A DNA stretch of 64,000 bases from JACADW01 sp963747985 (GTDB taxonomy: Bacteria; Acidobacteriota; UBA6911), in assembly GCA_963747985.1 (NCBI GenBank), contig CAVVHG010000003.1, positions 310,001 to 374,000 of the forward strand, given 5' to 3'. A program made the position numbers and the translations under genes. The notes beneath the pieces are model-generated. The model was not told the origin of the DNA. It saw only the letters and a program-made list of their open reading frames with translations, and made no database searches. Positions 35,490 to 44,545 of this stretch are shown piece by piece; positions within the stretch are counted from its first letter, which is position 1, and each line of letters opens with the position of its first letter.

Positions 35490-36665
35490 TCAGTCCTCAT
35501 ACAGCAAGTATGACGCGCGCCGTTTCCTGAAAGAAGCCACATCCTCCCTCCAGCTCTCCCGGATCTCCGCAGGACTTGCCCCGCGTTCGATCAGGTCGGG
35601 GACCTTCCTCCCCCCGCAAAGTATTTCGATCGGGAGTCTCTCGTACTCGTACTCGTAGGGCGGTTGCCGCCATGCGAATGAATCAGGGTACAGGGCCTTG
35701 ATCGAGGTGATTACCGTGACTCCCGTCAGGTAGGGCTCGAAGGAGTCCCGGTCCAGGACGTGAAGCTGAACGCCCCCACACATGAAGCCGCCCCATTTCT
35801 GGAATGTCGGCTCGAAATAGGCCGGCCTGAAGCTTACTCCCGGGAGGCCGAATGAGTTGAGCCTGGACGCCAGTTCCCCGGAGCAAATAAACGGGGCTCC
35901 CACATACTCAAACGGCCGGGTGGTACCCCTCCCTTCCGACAGCGTCGTACCCTCGACCAGCACCATCCCCGGGTAGACCACCGCCGATTCGAGGGTGGGC
36001 AGGTTCGGGGAAGGCTGTATCCAGGGCAAGCCGGTCTGGTCAAACCACATCGACCTCCGCCATCCCCGCATCGGCACAACCGTGAGGTCGCAGCCGATGC
36101 CGAACTCCCCGTTGAGGAACCGGGCGAGTTCGCCGACTGTCATTCCGTGCCGCATGGGAATGGGGTACAGACCGACAAATGAACTGTAGGACGGGTCCAG
36201 CAGATCGCCCTCAACCAGGACACCGCCAATGGGATTGGGCCGGTCCGCGACCACCAAGCGCTTCCGGAATTGTGCGCAGGCCTGCATGCAGCAGGCCATC
36301 GTGTGAATAAACGTATACACCCGGGTGCCGACATCCTGCAGGTCGTAAACCAGGACATCAAGGTCCTCGAGCATCCCCTTCTCCGGGCGACGCGTCGAAC
36401 CATACAGGCTGTAGACGGGGAGGCCCGAGCCCGGGTCGCGATAAGAGTCGGACTCGATCATGTTGTCCTGTTTCTCTCCCCTTGCCCCATGCTGCGGCCC
36501 GAACAGCGACACCAGCTCGAATCGCCCGTCCGCGGCCAGCACATCCACGGTGTGACGCATGTCGGGGAGCACAGAGGCAGGATGGACGACGGCTCCCACG
36601 CGCGCACCGCTGAGCAGCCCGCTCTCATCCCCAGGCAGGAGTTCAATTCCGGGTTCGACCCTCAT
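35490..36665 (-). CDS. DUF1343/NamZ-like exo-N-acetylmuramidase family protein
   Basis: This 391-residue protein has conserved blocks of the DUF1343 family: SLFGPQHGARGEKQDN, LPVYSLYGSTRRPE, DVLVYDLQDVGTRVYTFIHTM, DRPNPIGGVLVEG, PMRHGMTVGELARFLN, LPWIQPSPNLPT, YPGMVLVEGTTLSEGRGTTRPFE and ALYPDSFAWR. A characterised member, NamZ of Bacillus, removes terminal MurNAc from peptidoglycan fragments. No signal peptide is visible, so this copy would act in the cytoplasm on imported muropeptides, or is exported another way. AAGGA 8 bases before ATG 36665 favours this start over GTG 36689. Confidence 0.88.
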   Translation of the reverse strand: MRVEPGIELLPGDESGLLSGARVGAVVHPASVLPDMRHTVDVLAADGRFELVSLFGPQHGARGEKQDNMIESDSYRDPGSGLPVYSLYGSTRRPEKGMLEDLDVLVYDLQDVGTRVYTFIHTMACCMQACAQFRKRLVVADRPNPIGGVLVEGDLLDPSYSSFVGLYPIPMRHGMTVGELARFLNGEFGIGCDLTVVPMRGWRRSMWFDQTGLPWIQPSPNLPTLESAVVYPGMVLVEGTTLSEGRGTTRPFEYVGAPFICSGELASRLNSFGLPGVSFRPAYFEPTFQKWGGFMCGGVQLHVLDRDSFEPYLTGVTVITSIKALYPDSFAWRQPPYEYEYERLPIEILCGGRKVPDLIERGASPAEIRESWREDVASFRKRRASYLLYED

Positions 36666-36988
36666 GGCATCCGTCCTTTCGGCCTTCACATGCTAGCCCG
36701 AGGAATCCCTCGTCGACAACGACATTGGTCCGGCGGGCGCGCTTCGCCGAGCCGCGCGATCTCCGCGCCTGCCTCACAAACCCACATTGGCCTTGACTTG
36801 CTTCTGCCCCTATAATTGAATAATGGGATCTCGCAGGATATGAATACAGAGGACCACAGTAGACCCGCCTCAACACAATTGTTCCGGTCCTGTCGTCGAG
36901 CGAACCCGCTCCATGCTCCAGGCACAGATTTGACCCGCGCTCGCGGCTTTAGAGGCGCAGCAGCGGCGCGGGATCAGGGCAGCAACAG
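36666..36988. promoter_or_regulatory. Divergent promoter region with TATAAT box
   Basis: These 323 bases separate the NamZ-like and HNH genes. On the + strand TTGGCC (36787-36792), an 18-base spacer and a perfect TATAAT (36811-36816) could form a sigma-70-type promoter for the HNH gene, with a leader of about 165 bases. I see no gene in the leader. Confidence 0.4.
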
Positions 36989-37519
36989 ATGGAACAAACC
37001 CTCGTTTTGAATGCAACTTACGAACCGCTGAACGTCGTCTCCTGGAAAAAGGCGCTCACTCTTCTCTTCCAGGGAAAGGTCGAGGTCATCGCAGAATACG
37101 ACCGGGAGATAAGCAGCGTCAGCTTCACGATCAGGATGCCGAGCATCCTGCGCCTGCTCAGGTATGTGAAGGTCCGCAACCGATTCCGCCACGTGAAGTT
37201 CTGCCGGGCGAACATCTACGCGAGGGATCACAACACCTGCCAGTATTGCGGCCGCCGGCACGGCACCGAAGACCTCACCTTCGACCATGTGGTCCCTATC
37301 GTCAAAGGGGGAGGAAAGACCTGGGACAACATCGTCACCTGCTGCCTCGAGTGCAACCACGAGAAGGGCGGCCGGACACCCGAGGAGGCGGGCATGCGCC
37401 TCATCCGCCAACCCCGCGAGCCCTCATGGGTTCCAACGATGCTGCATATTACCATCGGACTCAGGACGGCCCCGGAAGCCTGGCGGGATTATCTCTACTG
37501 GAACGTCGAGCTCGAGTGA
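36989..37519 (+). CDS. HNH endonuclease family protein
   Basis: This 176-residue protein has a conserved N-terminal region (LVLNATYEPLNVVSWKKALTLLFQGKVEVI) and an HNH nuclease core. The core is CQYCG, LTFDHVVPIVKGGGKTWDNIV (His and Asn of the beta-beta-alpha metal fold) and CCLECNHEKGGRTPEEAGM (second zinc pair). The four cysteines form a structural zinc site. It is a widespread chromosomal HNH family found outside introns and phages; its substrate is unknown. Its 3' end overlaps mqnA on the other strand by 25 bases. Confidence 0.9.
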   Translation: MEQTLVLNATYEPLNVVSWKKALTLLFQGKVEVIAEYDREISSVSFTIRMPSILRLLRYVKVRNRFRHVKFCRANIYARDHNTCQYCGRRHGTEDLTFDHVVPIVKGGGKTWDNIVTCCLECNHEKGGRTPEEAGMRLIRQPREPSWVPTMLHITIGLRTAPEAWRDYLYWNVELE

Positions 37520-38322
37520 TCCGGGTTGCGGCCTCCGAGGAAGCGCAGTTGCGGTGCAACCGAGACCAGCCCTCCCTCCTCAGCCAGCCGGTAGAACTGG
37601 CTGAGGCCCTCCAGATGCCGGTCTGACAGGTCGTAGTCAACGTTACGGAAGAGGTAATCCTCCAGGTCGGCCGCCGGCAGGTTCAAGCGGCGCGAGTAAA
37701 TCTCCGCGATCTGGCGACGCATCCCGAGTCCCCAGGCCTTGGCTTCCTGGATCAGGGGCACGAGGCCGTCTGCTTCCGCATTCCCTGCCCGGCAGGCCCA
37801 GAGGGCGAAAACGAACGGCTTTTCCTGCCATCGGACCCAGGCTTCGGCCATGTCCTGAATTTCGTACCGTCCGGCAGGAAGCGAGAGCGCGGAATCACCT
37901 ATCAACAGAGCGGCATCGCATCGGTCGAGCATGCGCAGGAGGTCCGGTTCGTGCGGGACGAACTCCGGGACCAGGTTCAATACGGAGCGCAGCCAGAGAT
38001 TCAGCAGGACGATCGACGTCCGCGAGCAGGTATCCACAGCGACCGTGCGTATTTCCCGTTCCCGATGAGCAACGAGGAGAACGCTGCGTACCGGGCCACG
38101 GGCTGCAACCGCGATGTCCGGAACGATCACGAGGCCCGGGATCCGGAGGTATTCGACGCTGGGAATCAGTGCGATGTCAGCCCGGCTCTGTGCCAACAAG
38201 TCCGCACACCGCGCAGGTGAGGATTCGACCACCTCAAACTGATCTTTCAACGGCCCGTGGAGAAACGACCACCCCAGCGGAGCGGAGTTCAGGTAGCCGG
38301 AAAACGCAACTCTGAGCTTCAA
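37495..38322 (-). CDS. mqnA: Chorismate dehydratase of futalosine menaquinone synthesis
   Basis: This 275-residue protein has the MqnA fold. The N-terminus MKLRVAFSGYLNSAPLGWSF, SPARCADLLAQSRADIALIPSVEYLRI, VDTCSRTSIVLLNLWL and DAALLIGDSAL followed by WVRWQEKPFVFALWA are typical. It converts chorismate to 3-enolpyruvylbenzoate, the first step of the futalosine pathway to menaquinone, which implies respiration with menaquinone. The other mqn genes are not in the window. It is divergent from dprA (91 bases between). Confidence 0.92.
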   Translation of the reverse strand: MKLRVAFSGYLNSAPLGWSFLHGPLKDQFEVVESSPARCADLLAQSRADIALIPSVEYLRIPGLVIVPDIAVAARGPVRSVLLVAHREREIRTVAVDTCSRTSIVLLNLWLRSVLNLVPEFVPHEPDLLRMLDRCDAALLIGDSALSLPAGRYEIQDMAEAWVRWQEKPFVFALWACRAGNAEADGLVPLIQEAKAWGLGMRRQIAEIYSRRLNLPAADLEDYLFRNVDYDLSDRHLEGLSQFYRLAEEGGLVSVAPQLRFLGGRNPDHSSSTFQ

Positions 38323-38413
38323 TCGGTATCCTTTATTCGGCTGGAGAAGAAATCAGACTCACCCGGGTGAAACATTAGACGGTGGATTATATTAATCGGA
38401 GCCGCCGATAGGA

Positions 38414-39547
38414 ATGTCTAATTACGAAACGCAGGCTGCAGAGGCGATCGAACTCACCCTGGTGCCCGGCATCGGCAGCCTGATCCAGAGGAGACTGCTC
38501 GAGAACTGCGGGGCGGTGTCGGAGATTTATCCTCTGGGAGTAAGCGCCCTGGTAGGCCTGGGCGCTCCCCCGGAAAGCGCAGAAGCCGTTGCGGCAAGGC
38601 ACTACCGTTCCATGTCGGAAGAGATCCTGGACTGGTGCCGTCGGGAGAAGTGCCGGGTAATTCTCCGAGGCAGCCACGAGTACCCACCTGTTCTCGAAGA
38701 AATCTACGACCCTCCCCTGGTTCTGTACAGCCGAGGCGACCCGGAGGCGCTCGGCGCTGCCGCCGTGGCAATCGTCGGAACGCGCAAGCCGACGCCATAC
38801 GGGCTGCAGATGGCCGAGGGCCTTGCCGGCGACCTGGCCTGCAGGGGAGTTGCCGTCATAAGCGGCCTCGCACGCGGAATCGATGCCGCAGCGCACCGGG
38901 GCTGTCTCGACGAAAACGGCCGCACCATCGCCATTCTGGGATGCGGTATCGACGTGACCTACCCGCGCGAACACCGTCAACTGACCGAACGGATCCTGGA
39001 GAAGGGCCTGCTCCTGTCCGAGTTCCCGCCGGGGACATCCCCTGCGCCGCAGAACTTCCCCGTGCGCAACAGGATCATCAGCGGTCTGTCCCTGGGTACG
39101 TTGATCGTTGAGGCGAGCGAGTACAGCGGTTCGCTGATCACCGCCAGATTGGCAATGGAGCAGAATCGGGAGGTGTTCGCGGTCCCGGGGAACCTCACAT
39201 CGCCCAGGAGCTTCGGCCCGAATTTTCTCATCAAGCAGGGTGCCAAGCTGGTTCAGTCGTGGCGTGATATCATCGAGGAGTTCCCACCGGAGATCAGGCA
39301 GGCCATCCTGGCAAAAGAAGACCGGCAGGCCGGTCCTGTGCCCTCTCTCGAGCTACTGACCGAAGAGGAAAGGCGGATTCTCGACCTGCTGGATACCGAC
39401 CGGGCGACGCAGTTCGACAAGATCCTTGCTCAAAGCCAGTATGGGATTTCCCGCCTCAGCGATCTCATATTCAACCTGGAAATGAGAGGCTGGATCCGGC
39501 AGGTTCCGGGCAACCTCTTTGTGAGGGTTTCGAGGCCCCCCAAGTAA
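38414..39547 (+). CDS. dprA: DNA processing protein DprA
   Basis: This 377-residue protein has a helix-hairpin-helix-like N-terminus (ELTLVPGIGSLIQRRLLENCG). The DprA Rossmann core follows with VAIVGTRKPTPYGLQMAEGLA, VAVISGLARGIDAAAHRGCL, TIAILGCGIDVTYPREHR, FPVRNRIISGLSLGTLIVEA and SGSLITARLAMEQNREVFAVPG. A C-terminal winged-helix domain (TEEERRILDLLDTDRATQFDKIL) ends the protein. It loads RecA on incoming single-stranded DNA during natural transformation. topA follows 45 bases downstream, the common dprA-topA order. Confidence 0.96.
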   Translation: MSNYETQAAEAIELTLVPGIGSLIQRRLLENCGAVSEIYPLGVSALVGLGAPPESAEAVAARHYRSMSEEILDWCRREKCRVILRGSHEYPPVLEEIYDPPLVLYSRGDPEALGAAAVAIVGTRKPTPYGLQMAEGLAGDLACRGVAVISGLARGIDAAAHRGCLDENGRTIAILGCGIDVTYPREHRQLTERILEKGLLLSEFPPGTSPAPQNFPVRNRIISGLSLGTLIVEASEYSGSLITARLAMEQNREVFAVPGNLTSPRSFGPNFLIKQGAKLVQSWRDIIEEFPPEIRQAILAKEDRQAGPVPSLELLTEEERRILDLLDTDRATQFDKILAQSQYGISRLSDLIFNLEMRGWIRQVPGNLFVRVSRPPK

Positions 39548-39592
39548 TTACTCTTGGAATTTCTGCAAAGCTTGGTATATTCCACCGCCGCT

Positions 39593-42001
39593 ATGAGCAA
39601 CTCACTCGTTATCGTCGAATCACCCGCCAAGGCCAAGACTCTGAGTCGATACCTCGGGAAGAACTTCACCGTCAAAGCCTCCGTGGGACACATCAAAGAT
39701 CTCCCCAAGAGCAAGCTCGGCGTGGACGTCGAGCACGACTTTGCCCCTAATTACCACATCATTCCGGGCAAGGAGAAGATCGTCCGCGAACTTCGCGCGG
39801 CGGCGAAGAACTCGGATGCGATATATCTGGCGGCTGACCCGGACCGCGAGGGAGAGGCCATCTGCCAGCACCTGGCAGAGGAACTGGGAGGCACGAAGAA
39901 GAAGCCGGTCTATCGGGTGCTGTTTCACGAGATCACGAAAAACGCAATCCAGGAGGCCTTCAAGAAGCCGGGTAAGATCAATGCGCATAAGGTCGATGCG
40001 CAGTTGACACGCCGGATCCTGGACCGACTCGTGGGCTACAAGATAAGCCCGCTTCTTTGGGAAAAAGTGCGCAGGGGCCTGTCGGCGGGACGCGTTCAGA
40101 CAGTCGCGCTGCGGCTTATCGTCGAACGCGAGCATGAGATCCGCGCCTTCAAGACGGAGGAGTATTGGAACCTCACCGCCAGGCTGGCCGGCGAAAACCC
40201 GCCGGAATTCCTTGCGCGGGCAAAGAGCATCGACGACCGAAAATGGAACGTCACTGACGGTCCGACCGCCCAGGCCATCGTGGAGGAAATCCGCGAAGCG
40301 CCCTTCATCGTGCGCGAGATCCACCGACGGGAGAAGAAACGCTATCCGGTCCCGCCCTTCATCACCAGCAAGCTTCAGCAGGATGCCGCGCGCAAGTTCA
40401 ATTTCCCGGTCAAGAAGACAATGATGCTCGCGCAGCGGCTCTACGAAGGCGTGGAGTTGGGCAAGGAGGGATCCGTCGGCTTGATCACTTATATGCGGAC
40501 GGACTCCACGCGCGTCTCCGAGTCTGCGCTGCACGAGGTTCGGACGCTCGTCCGGCAGAACTACGGTGACGCCTACCTGCCCCACCACCCGATCTACTAC
40601 AAGTCCAAGAAGACTGCCCAGGAAGCGCACGAAGCCATTCGACCTACATCGGTTGAGCTTTCTCCGGAACAAATGAAGGGTCATCTCGACACGGACCTCT
40701 GGAAGCTCTATTCGCTCATCTGGAACCGTTTTGTCGCTTCGCAAATGAATCCCGCGATCTTCGACCAGACCGATGTCAAGATCCAGGCCGGAAGGGTGGA
40801 ATTCCGGGCCACAGGATCGGTGGTCAAGTTCGACGGGTTCCTCGCCGTCTATCAGGAGGCAAAGGTCGAGGACGCCAAAGAGGAAGACAAGGAAGAGGGG
40901 ATTCTCCCCGAGCTGCGCGAGGGGGAAAGGCTCGAGGTCAGGGAACTGCTGCCGACTCAGCACTTCACGCAGCCTCCACCGCGCTACACGGAGGCGAGCC
41001 TGGTCAAGGCGCTGGAGGCGCGAGGCATCGGCCGCCCCAGCACATACGCCAGTATTCTCACAACCATTCAGGACCGCGAGTACGTGCTGAAACAAGCCGG
41101 GAAATTCTACCCGACTGACACAGGAGAAGTCGTAGAGGAGCTTCTCGTGGAGAGCTTCCAGGATATCTTCGACTACGAGTACACGGCGCGGATGGAAGAC
41201 CACCTCGACCGCATCGAATCGGGCCGGGAGTTGTGGACGGACTCGATGAGGGATTTCTACGACCGCTTCTCCAAGAGGCTGGAAGTGGCGGGAAGGGAGA
41301 TGCGGGACGTCAAGGGTGAAGAGATACCCACGGACGAAGTCTGCGACAAGTGCGGCAGCAAGATGGTCATAAAGTGGGGAAAATTCGGGCGATTCCTCGC
41401 CTGCTCGAGCTACCCGGAATGCAAGAACACGCGTGAAATCCCGAGGGTTTGCAGCCTGGAACCGGACGAGAATCAGTCTGACGAGGCGCTCGAGTGCGAG
41501 AAGTGCGGCAAGCCCATGGTTTTGAAGCGGGGGAGGTTCGGCGAGTTCATGGCCTGCTCGGGCTACCCTGAATGCCGAAACACCAAGAAGCTGGCGGGAA
41601 CCGCCGATGCACCGAAGGTCAGGCAGGACATCCCCCTTGACGAACTCTGCCCTGTCTGCGGCAAGAACCTGGCAATCAAGCACGGCCGGTACGGGGAGTA
41701 CACCGCATGCAGCGACTACCCCACGTGCAGATACATCAAGCTGAAAACGACGGGAGTGGCTTGTCCAAAGGACTGTGGCGGGGAGATTGTCGAGAGGAAG
41801 TCACGACGCGGGAAGACGTTCTTCGGCTGCTCGAACTATCCCAAGTGCGACTTCGTAGTTTGGGACCGTCCTGTGCCCCAGCCTTGCCCCAAGTGCAAGG
41901 CGGCGTTCACCGTGGTGAAGACTACCAAGCGCTGGGGGTCCGTGCGGAAGTGCTACAAGGAAGACTGCGACTTCAAAGAAGCCGTCAAAGCATCCGCCTG
42001 A
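39593..42001 (+). CDS. topA: DNA topoisomerase I
   Basis: This 802-residue type IA topoisomerase has a Toprim domain at 1 to about 115 (LVIVESPAKAKTLSRYLG; AADPDREGEAICQHLAEEL). The active-site Tyr300 lies in GLITYMRTDSTRVSE, with SAGRVQTVALRLIVERE and EARGIGRPSTYASI. Five C-terminal zinc ribbons follow (CDKCGSKM..CSSYPEC, CEKCGKPM..CSGYPEC, CPVCGKNL..CSDYPTC, CPKDCGGE..CSNYPKC and a final CPKCKAAF..CYKEDC). It relaxes negative supercoils. ATG 39593 is chosen because the family begins at SNSLVIVESPAKAK. Five ribbons is at the high end. Confidence 0.97.
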   Translation: MSNSLVIVESPAKAKTLSRYLGKNFTVKASVGHIKDLPKSKLGVDVEHDFAPNYHIIPGKEKIVRELRAAAKNSDAIYLAADPDREGEAICQHLAEELGGTKKKPVYRVLFHEITKNAIQEAFKKPGKINAHKVDAQLTRRILDRLVGYKISPLLWEKVRRGLSAGRVQTVALRLIVEREHEIRAFKTEEYWNLTARLAGENPPEFLARAKSIDDRKWNVTDGPTAQAIVEEIREAPFIVREIHRREKKRYPVPPFITSKLQQDAARKFNFPVKKTMMLAQRLYEGVELGKEGSVGLITYMRTDSTRVSESALHEVRTLVRQNYGDAYLPHHPIYYKSKKTAQEAHEAIRPTSVELSPEQMKGHLDTDLWKLYSLIWNRFVASQMNPAIFDQTDVKIQAGRVEFRATGSVVKFDGFLAVYQEAKVEDAKEEDKEEGILPELREGERLEVRELLPTQHFTQPPPRYTEASLVKALEARGIGRPSTYASILTTIQDREYVLKQAGKFYPTDTGEVVEELLVESFQDIFDYEYTARMEDHLDRIESGRELWTDSMRDFYDRFSKRLEVAGREMRDVKGEEIPTDEVCDKCGSKMVIKWGKFGRFLACSSYPECKNTREIPRVCSLEPDENQSDEALECEKCGKPMVLKRGRFGEFMACSGYPECRNTKKLAGTADAPKVRQDIPLDELCPVCGKNLAIKHGRYGEYTACSDYPTCRYIKLKTTGVACPKDCGGEIVERKSRRGKTFFGCSNYPKCDFVVWDRPVPQPCPKCKAAFTVVKTTKRWGSVRKCYKEDCDFKEAVKASA

Positions 42002-42043
42002 CCTGAGGCGATACGAACGGGGAGCGCCTGCCCCGCGGAGTGG

Positions 42044-42955
42044 CTATCTCGGCGATCCTGACCGCAGTTGCAGTTCCTTCAGCACGGCAAGAACCAGCCT
42101 GCCGACCTTTTCCATGCTCTCGGGGCTCACTTTGTCGATCGAGTCGGCTGTCGTATGGTGGAAGGAGTTCCCCGGACCGTAATTCAGATCGATGATGTCC
42201 ACACAAGGAATGCCGACTGCCAGGAATGGCAGGTGGTCATCCTCCACCGCCCCCGCATACTGCGAGAGAATCCCCTGAAGACCGATCCTGGCTGCCGTCT
42301 CCCAGACAAGGTCGCTCAACCACCGGGTTGAGTAGGTCTCCTTCATAATATCCAGGTTCCTGTCCCCGATCATGTCGAGGAGAATGAACGCCCGGACTCT
42401 CCCGGCGGTCCCGTCCTGCTGCCAGCGCTTCGCCAGGTGGCGGCTGCCATAGGTGCTGTCGAAACTGCTCCAGTCCACGAACGCTTCTTCCCCGTCCAGG
42501 AAAACAAACCGATAGTCCAGGGAGCTCTTCTCGTCTGCCAGAACCCGTGCCAGTTCCAGCAGAAGCCCCACGCTGCTCCCGGGGTCGTTGGCGCCGACGA
42601 ATTCGATCCCCTCCATCAGCTTGGTGTCGTAGTGGCTCGCGAGCACAACCAGGGCGCGGTCCGACGTCCCGTTCCCGGCGATCAGGTTCTTCATGACCTT
42701 CCTGCCATACGGCGTCTCGGTCTCGAATTCGTCCACCTGGACCTGGTATCCGTACCCACGCAGTTGACCCGTGATGTACTCCCGGCACTTCTCGAGCGCA
42801 GCAGAACCGGGGGGATGGGGGCCGAGAGCCACCTGCGCACGCACGTGCTCCATCGCCCTCTCCCCGCTCAGGGGCGGTGCGGCCGCCTTCGGGGACAGCG
42901 AACAACCGCCGCAAAACAGGCACAGCAGGGCAAGGAGGTCCAGAAGTTCACGCAT
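42044..42955 (-). CDS. M28-family lipoprotein resembling glutaminyl-peptide cyclotransferase
   Basis: From ATG 42955 (GGAGAG just upstream) the protein has 303 residues, with a signal peptide and lipobox LFCGGC. The M28 zinc residues are present: His/Asp in ASHYDTK, Asp in GANDPGSS, Glu in LDGEEAF, Asp in LLDMIGD and His in SFHHTTADS. The segment DGEEAFVDWSSFDSTYGSRHLA with VEDDHLPFLAVGIPCVDIID is closer to animal-type glutaminyl cyclases than to aminopeptidases. It would sit in the envelope and either cyclise N-terminal Gln of secreted proteins or release amino acids. It converges on topA. Confidence 0.85.
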   Translation of the reverse strand: MRELLDLLALLCLFCGGCSLSPKAAAPPLSGERAMEHVRAQVALGPHPPGSAALEKCREYITGQLRGYGYQVQVDEFETETPYGRKVMKNLIAGNGTSDRALVVLASHYDTKLMEGIEFVGANDPGSSVGLLLELARVLADEKSSLDYRFVFLDGEEAFVDWSSFDSTYGSRHLAKRWQQDGTAGRVRAFILLDMIGDRNLDIMKETYSTRWLSDLVWETAARIGLQGILSQYAGAVEDDHLPFLAVGIPCVDIIDLNYGPGNSFHHTTADSIDKVSPESMEKVGRLVLAVLKELQLRSGSPR

Positions 42956-43022
42956 AGTCTCTCCGTGAGTACGCCGTCCCGTTGGATACCGCAGGGCCGG
43001 CGGCTCAAACTTGACTACCAAT

Positions 43023-43080
43023 TAGCAGTCATCAGCTGTCAGCCTTCAGCGTTGAGCTCCCGCTCGGCAGACAGCTGTGA
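43023..43080. repeat. TCAGC-rich degenerate repeat, copy 2
   Basis: AGTCATCAGCTGTCAGCC, TTCAGCG and a closing ACAGCTGTGA make a short tract of the same TCAGC/GCTGA words seen at 35393 and 53617. It abuts, and slightly overlaps, the left terminal repeat of the family A element. Confidence 0.55.
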
Positions 43081-44446
43081 TTCAGACAGTGAGGACTACG
43101 AGACTGGTATCGCGTCACGGCAGCCTGCGCTGCAGGGACGCTGTTCAACCCCTTCAGGGTTGACATCCTCTGATCATCCCGATACCCGGGGTTTGCACCC
43201 CGGGCTGTTCTATTCGACGCTTTCAGCGTCGTCAGCGTTGATCGCAGCTGGCATCCGTGAGGCATTGCCGCCACCAGTGAATCAATGGGCTGAACGGAAT
43301 GGTCACGCTCAGCCCCCGGGCGCAGTACGTCGGACTCGACCCCGAAGGGGGCGAACAGATCAGCCCGGGGTGCAAACCCCGGAGGATCGGCGCAAGGCCC
43401 AACCCTGAAGGGGTTGGACAGCGATCACCCGACGGACGACGTCACTTCAATCCCGCGTGGTCACGCTCAGCCTCGGCGCAGTACGTCTGACTCGACCCCG
43501 AAGGGGGTCGAAAGATCAGCCGGGGTGAAACCGGAGGATCGGATCTGCCGCAAGGCCCAACCCTGAAGGGGTTGGACAGCGATCACCCGACGAGACGACG
43601 TCACTTCAATCCCCACTGCGTGGTCACGCTCAGCCCTCGGGCGCAGTACGTCGGACTCGACCCCGAAGGGGGTCGAACAGATCAGCCCGGGGTGCAAACC
43701 CCGGGAGGATCGGATCTGCCGCAAGGCCCAACCCTGAAGGGGTTGGACAGCGATCACCCGACGAGACGACGTCACTTCAATCCCCACTGCGTGGTCACGC
43801 TCAGCCCCCGCGCGCAGTACGTCGGACTCGACCCCGAAGGGGGTCGAACAGATCAGCCCGGGGTGCAAACCCCGGGAGGATCGGATCTGCCGCAAGGCCC
43901 AACCCTGAAGGGGTTGGACAGCGATCACCCGACGAGACGACGTCACTTCAATCCCCACTGCGTGGTCACGCTCAGCCCCGCGCAGTACGTCTGACTCGAC
44001 CCCGAAGGGGGTCGAAGATCAGCCCGGGGTGCAAACCCCGGGAGGATCGGATCTGCCGCAAGGCCCAACCCTGAAGGGGTTGGACAGCGATCACCCGACG
44101 AGACGACGTCACTTCAATCCCCACTGCGTGGTCACGCTCAGCCCCCGCGGCGCAGTATGTCGAACAGATCAGCCCGGGTGCAAACCCCGGAGGATCGATC
44201 TGCCGCAAGGCCCAACCCTGAAGGGGTTGGACAGCGATCACCCGACGAGACGACGTCACTCAATCCCCTCTGGTCAGCTCAGCCCCGGCGCAGTACGTCT
44301 GACTCGACCCCGAAGGGGGCGAACAGATCAGCCCGGGGTGCAAACCCCGGAGGATCGGATCTGCCGCAAGGCCCAACCCTGAAGGGGTTGGACAGCGATC
44401 ACCCGACGAGACGACGTCACTTCAATCTCCACTGTCTGAATCACAG
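43075..44446. repeat. Inverted-arm hairpin element, family A copy 1, with about seven tandem right arms
   Basis: The ends are perfect 17-bp inverted repeats: CTGTGATTCAGACAGTG (43075-43091) and CACTGTCTGAATCACAG (44430-44446). The left arm (to about 43230) holds palindromes AACCCCTTCAGGGTT, CCCGGGGTTTGCACCCCGGG and GACGCTTTCAGCGTC. The right arm is its near reverse complement and is repeated in tandem. The marker CGACCCCGAAGGGG occurs at 43337, 43493, 43658, 43829, 43997 and 44305, and a copy at about 44157 has lost it. Unit length is about 150-170 bases. There are no spacers as in CRISPR. Reading frames across it are repeat artefacts. Confidence 0.88.
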
Positions 44447-44545
44447 ATTGAGTTTAGCATGACGACTGACTTCGGCAGGGGCCCTATGGTAGTATTACCT
44501 CTTTTTGCAGACGCCCCGATAACACCCTTCAGAGGAGAGCTTTGG

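Noticed and set aside
39620..41683. 687-codon open frame opposite topA
   Set aside because: It is the antisense shadow of a clear topoisomerase gene, typical of high-GC DNA, with no family resemblance.
42437..43408. 323-codon open frame on the + strand
   Set aside because: It is antisense to the M28 lipoprotein gene and then enters the family A repeat; not a gene.
43297..44446. Possible CRISPR array
   Set aside because: Units are about 150-170 bases, contiguous and contain several palindromes. There are no short repeats alternating with unique spacers, and no cas genes are near.
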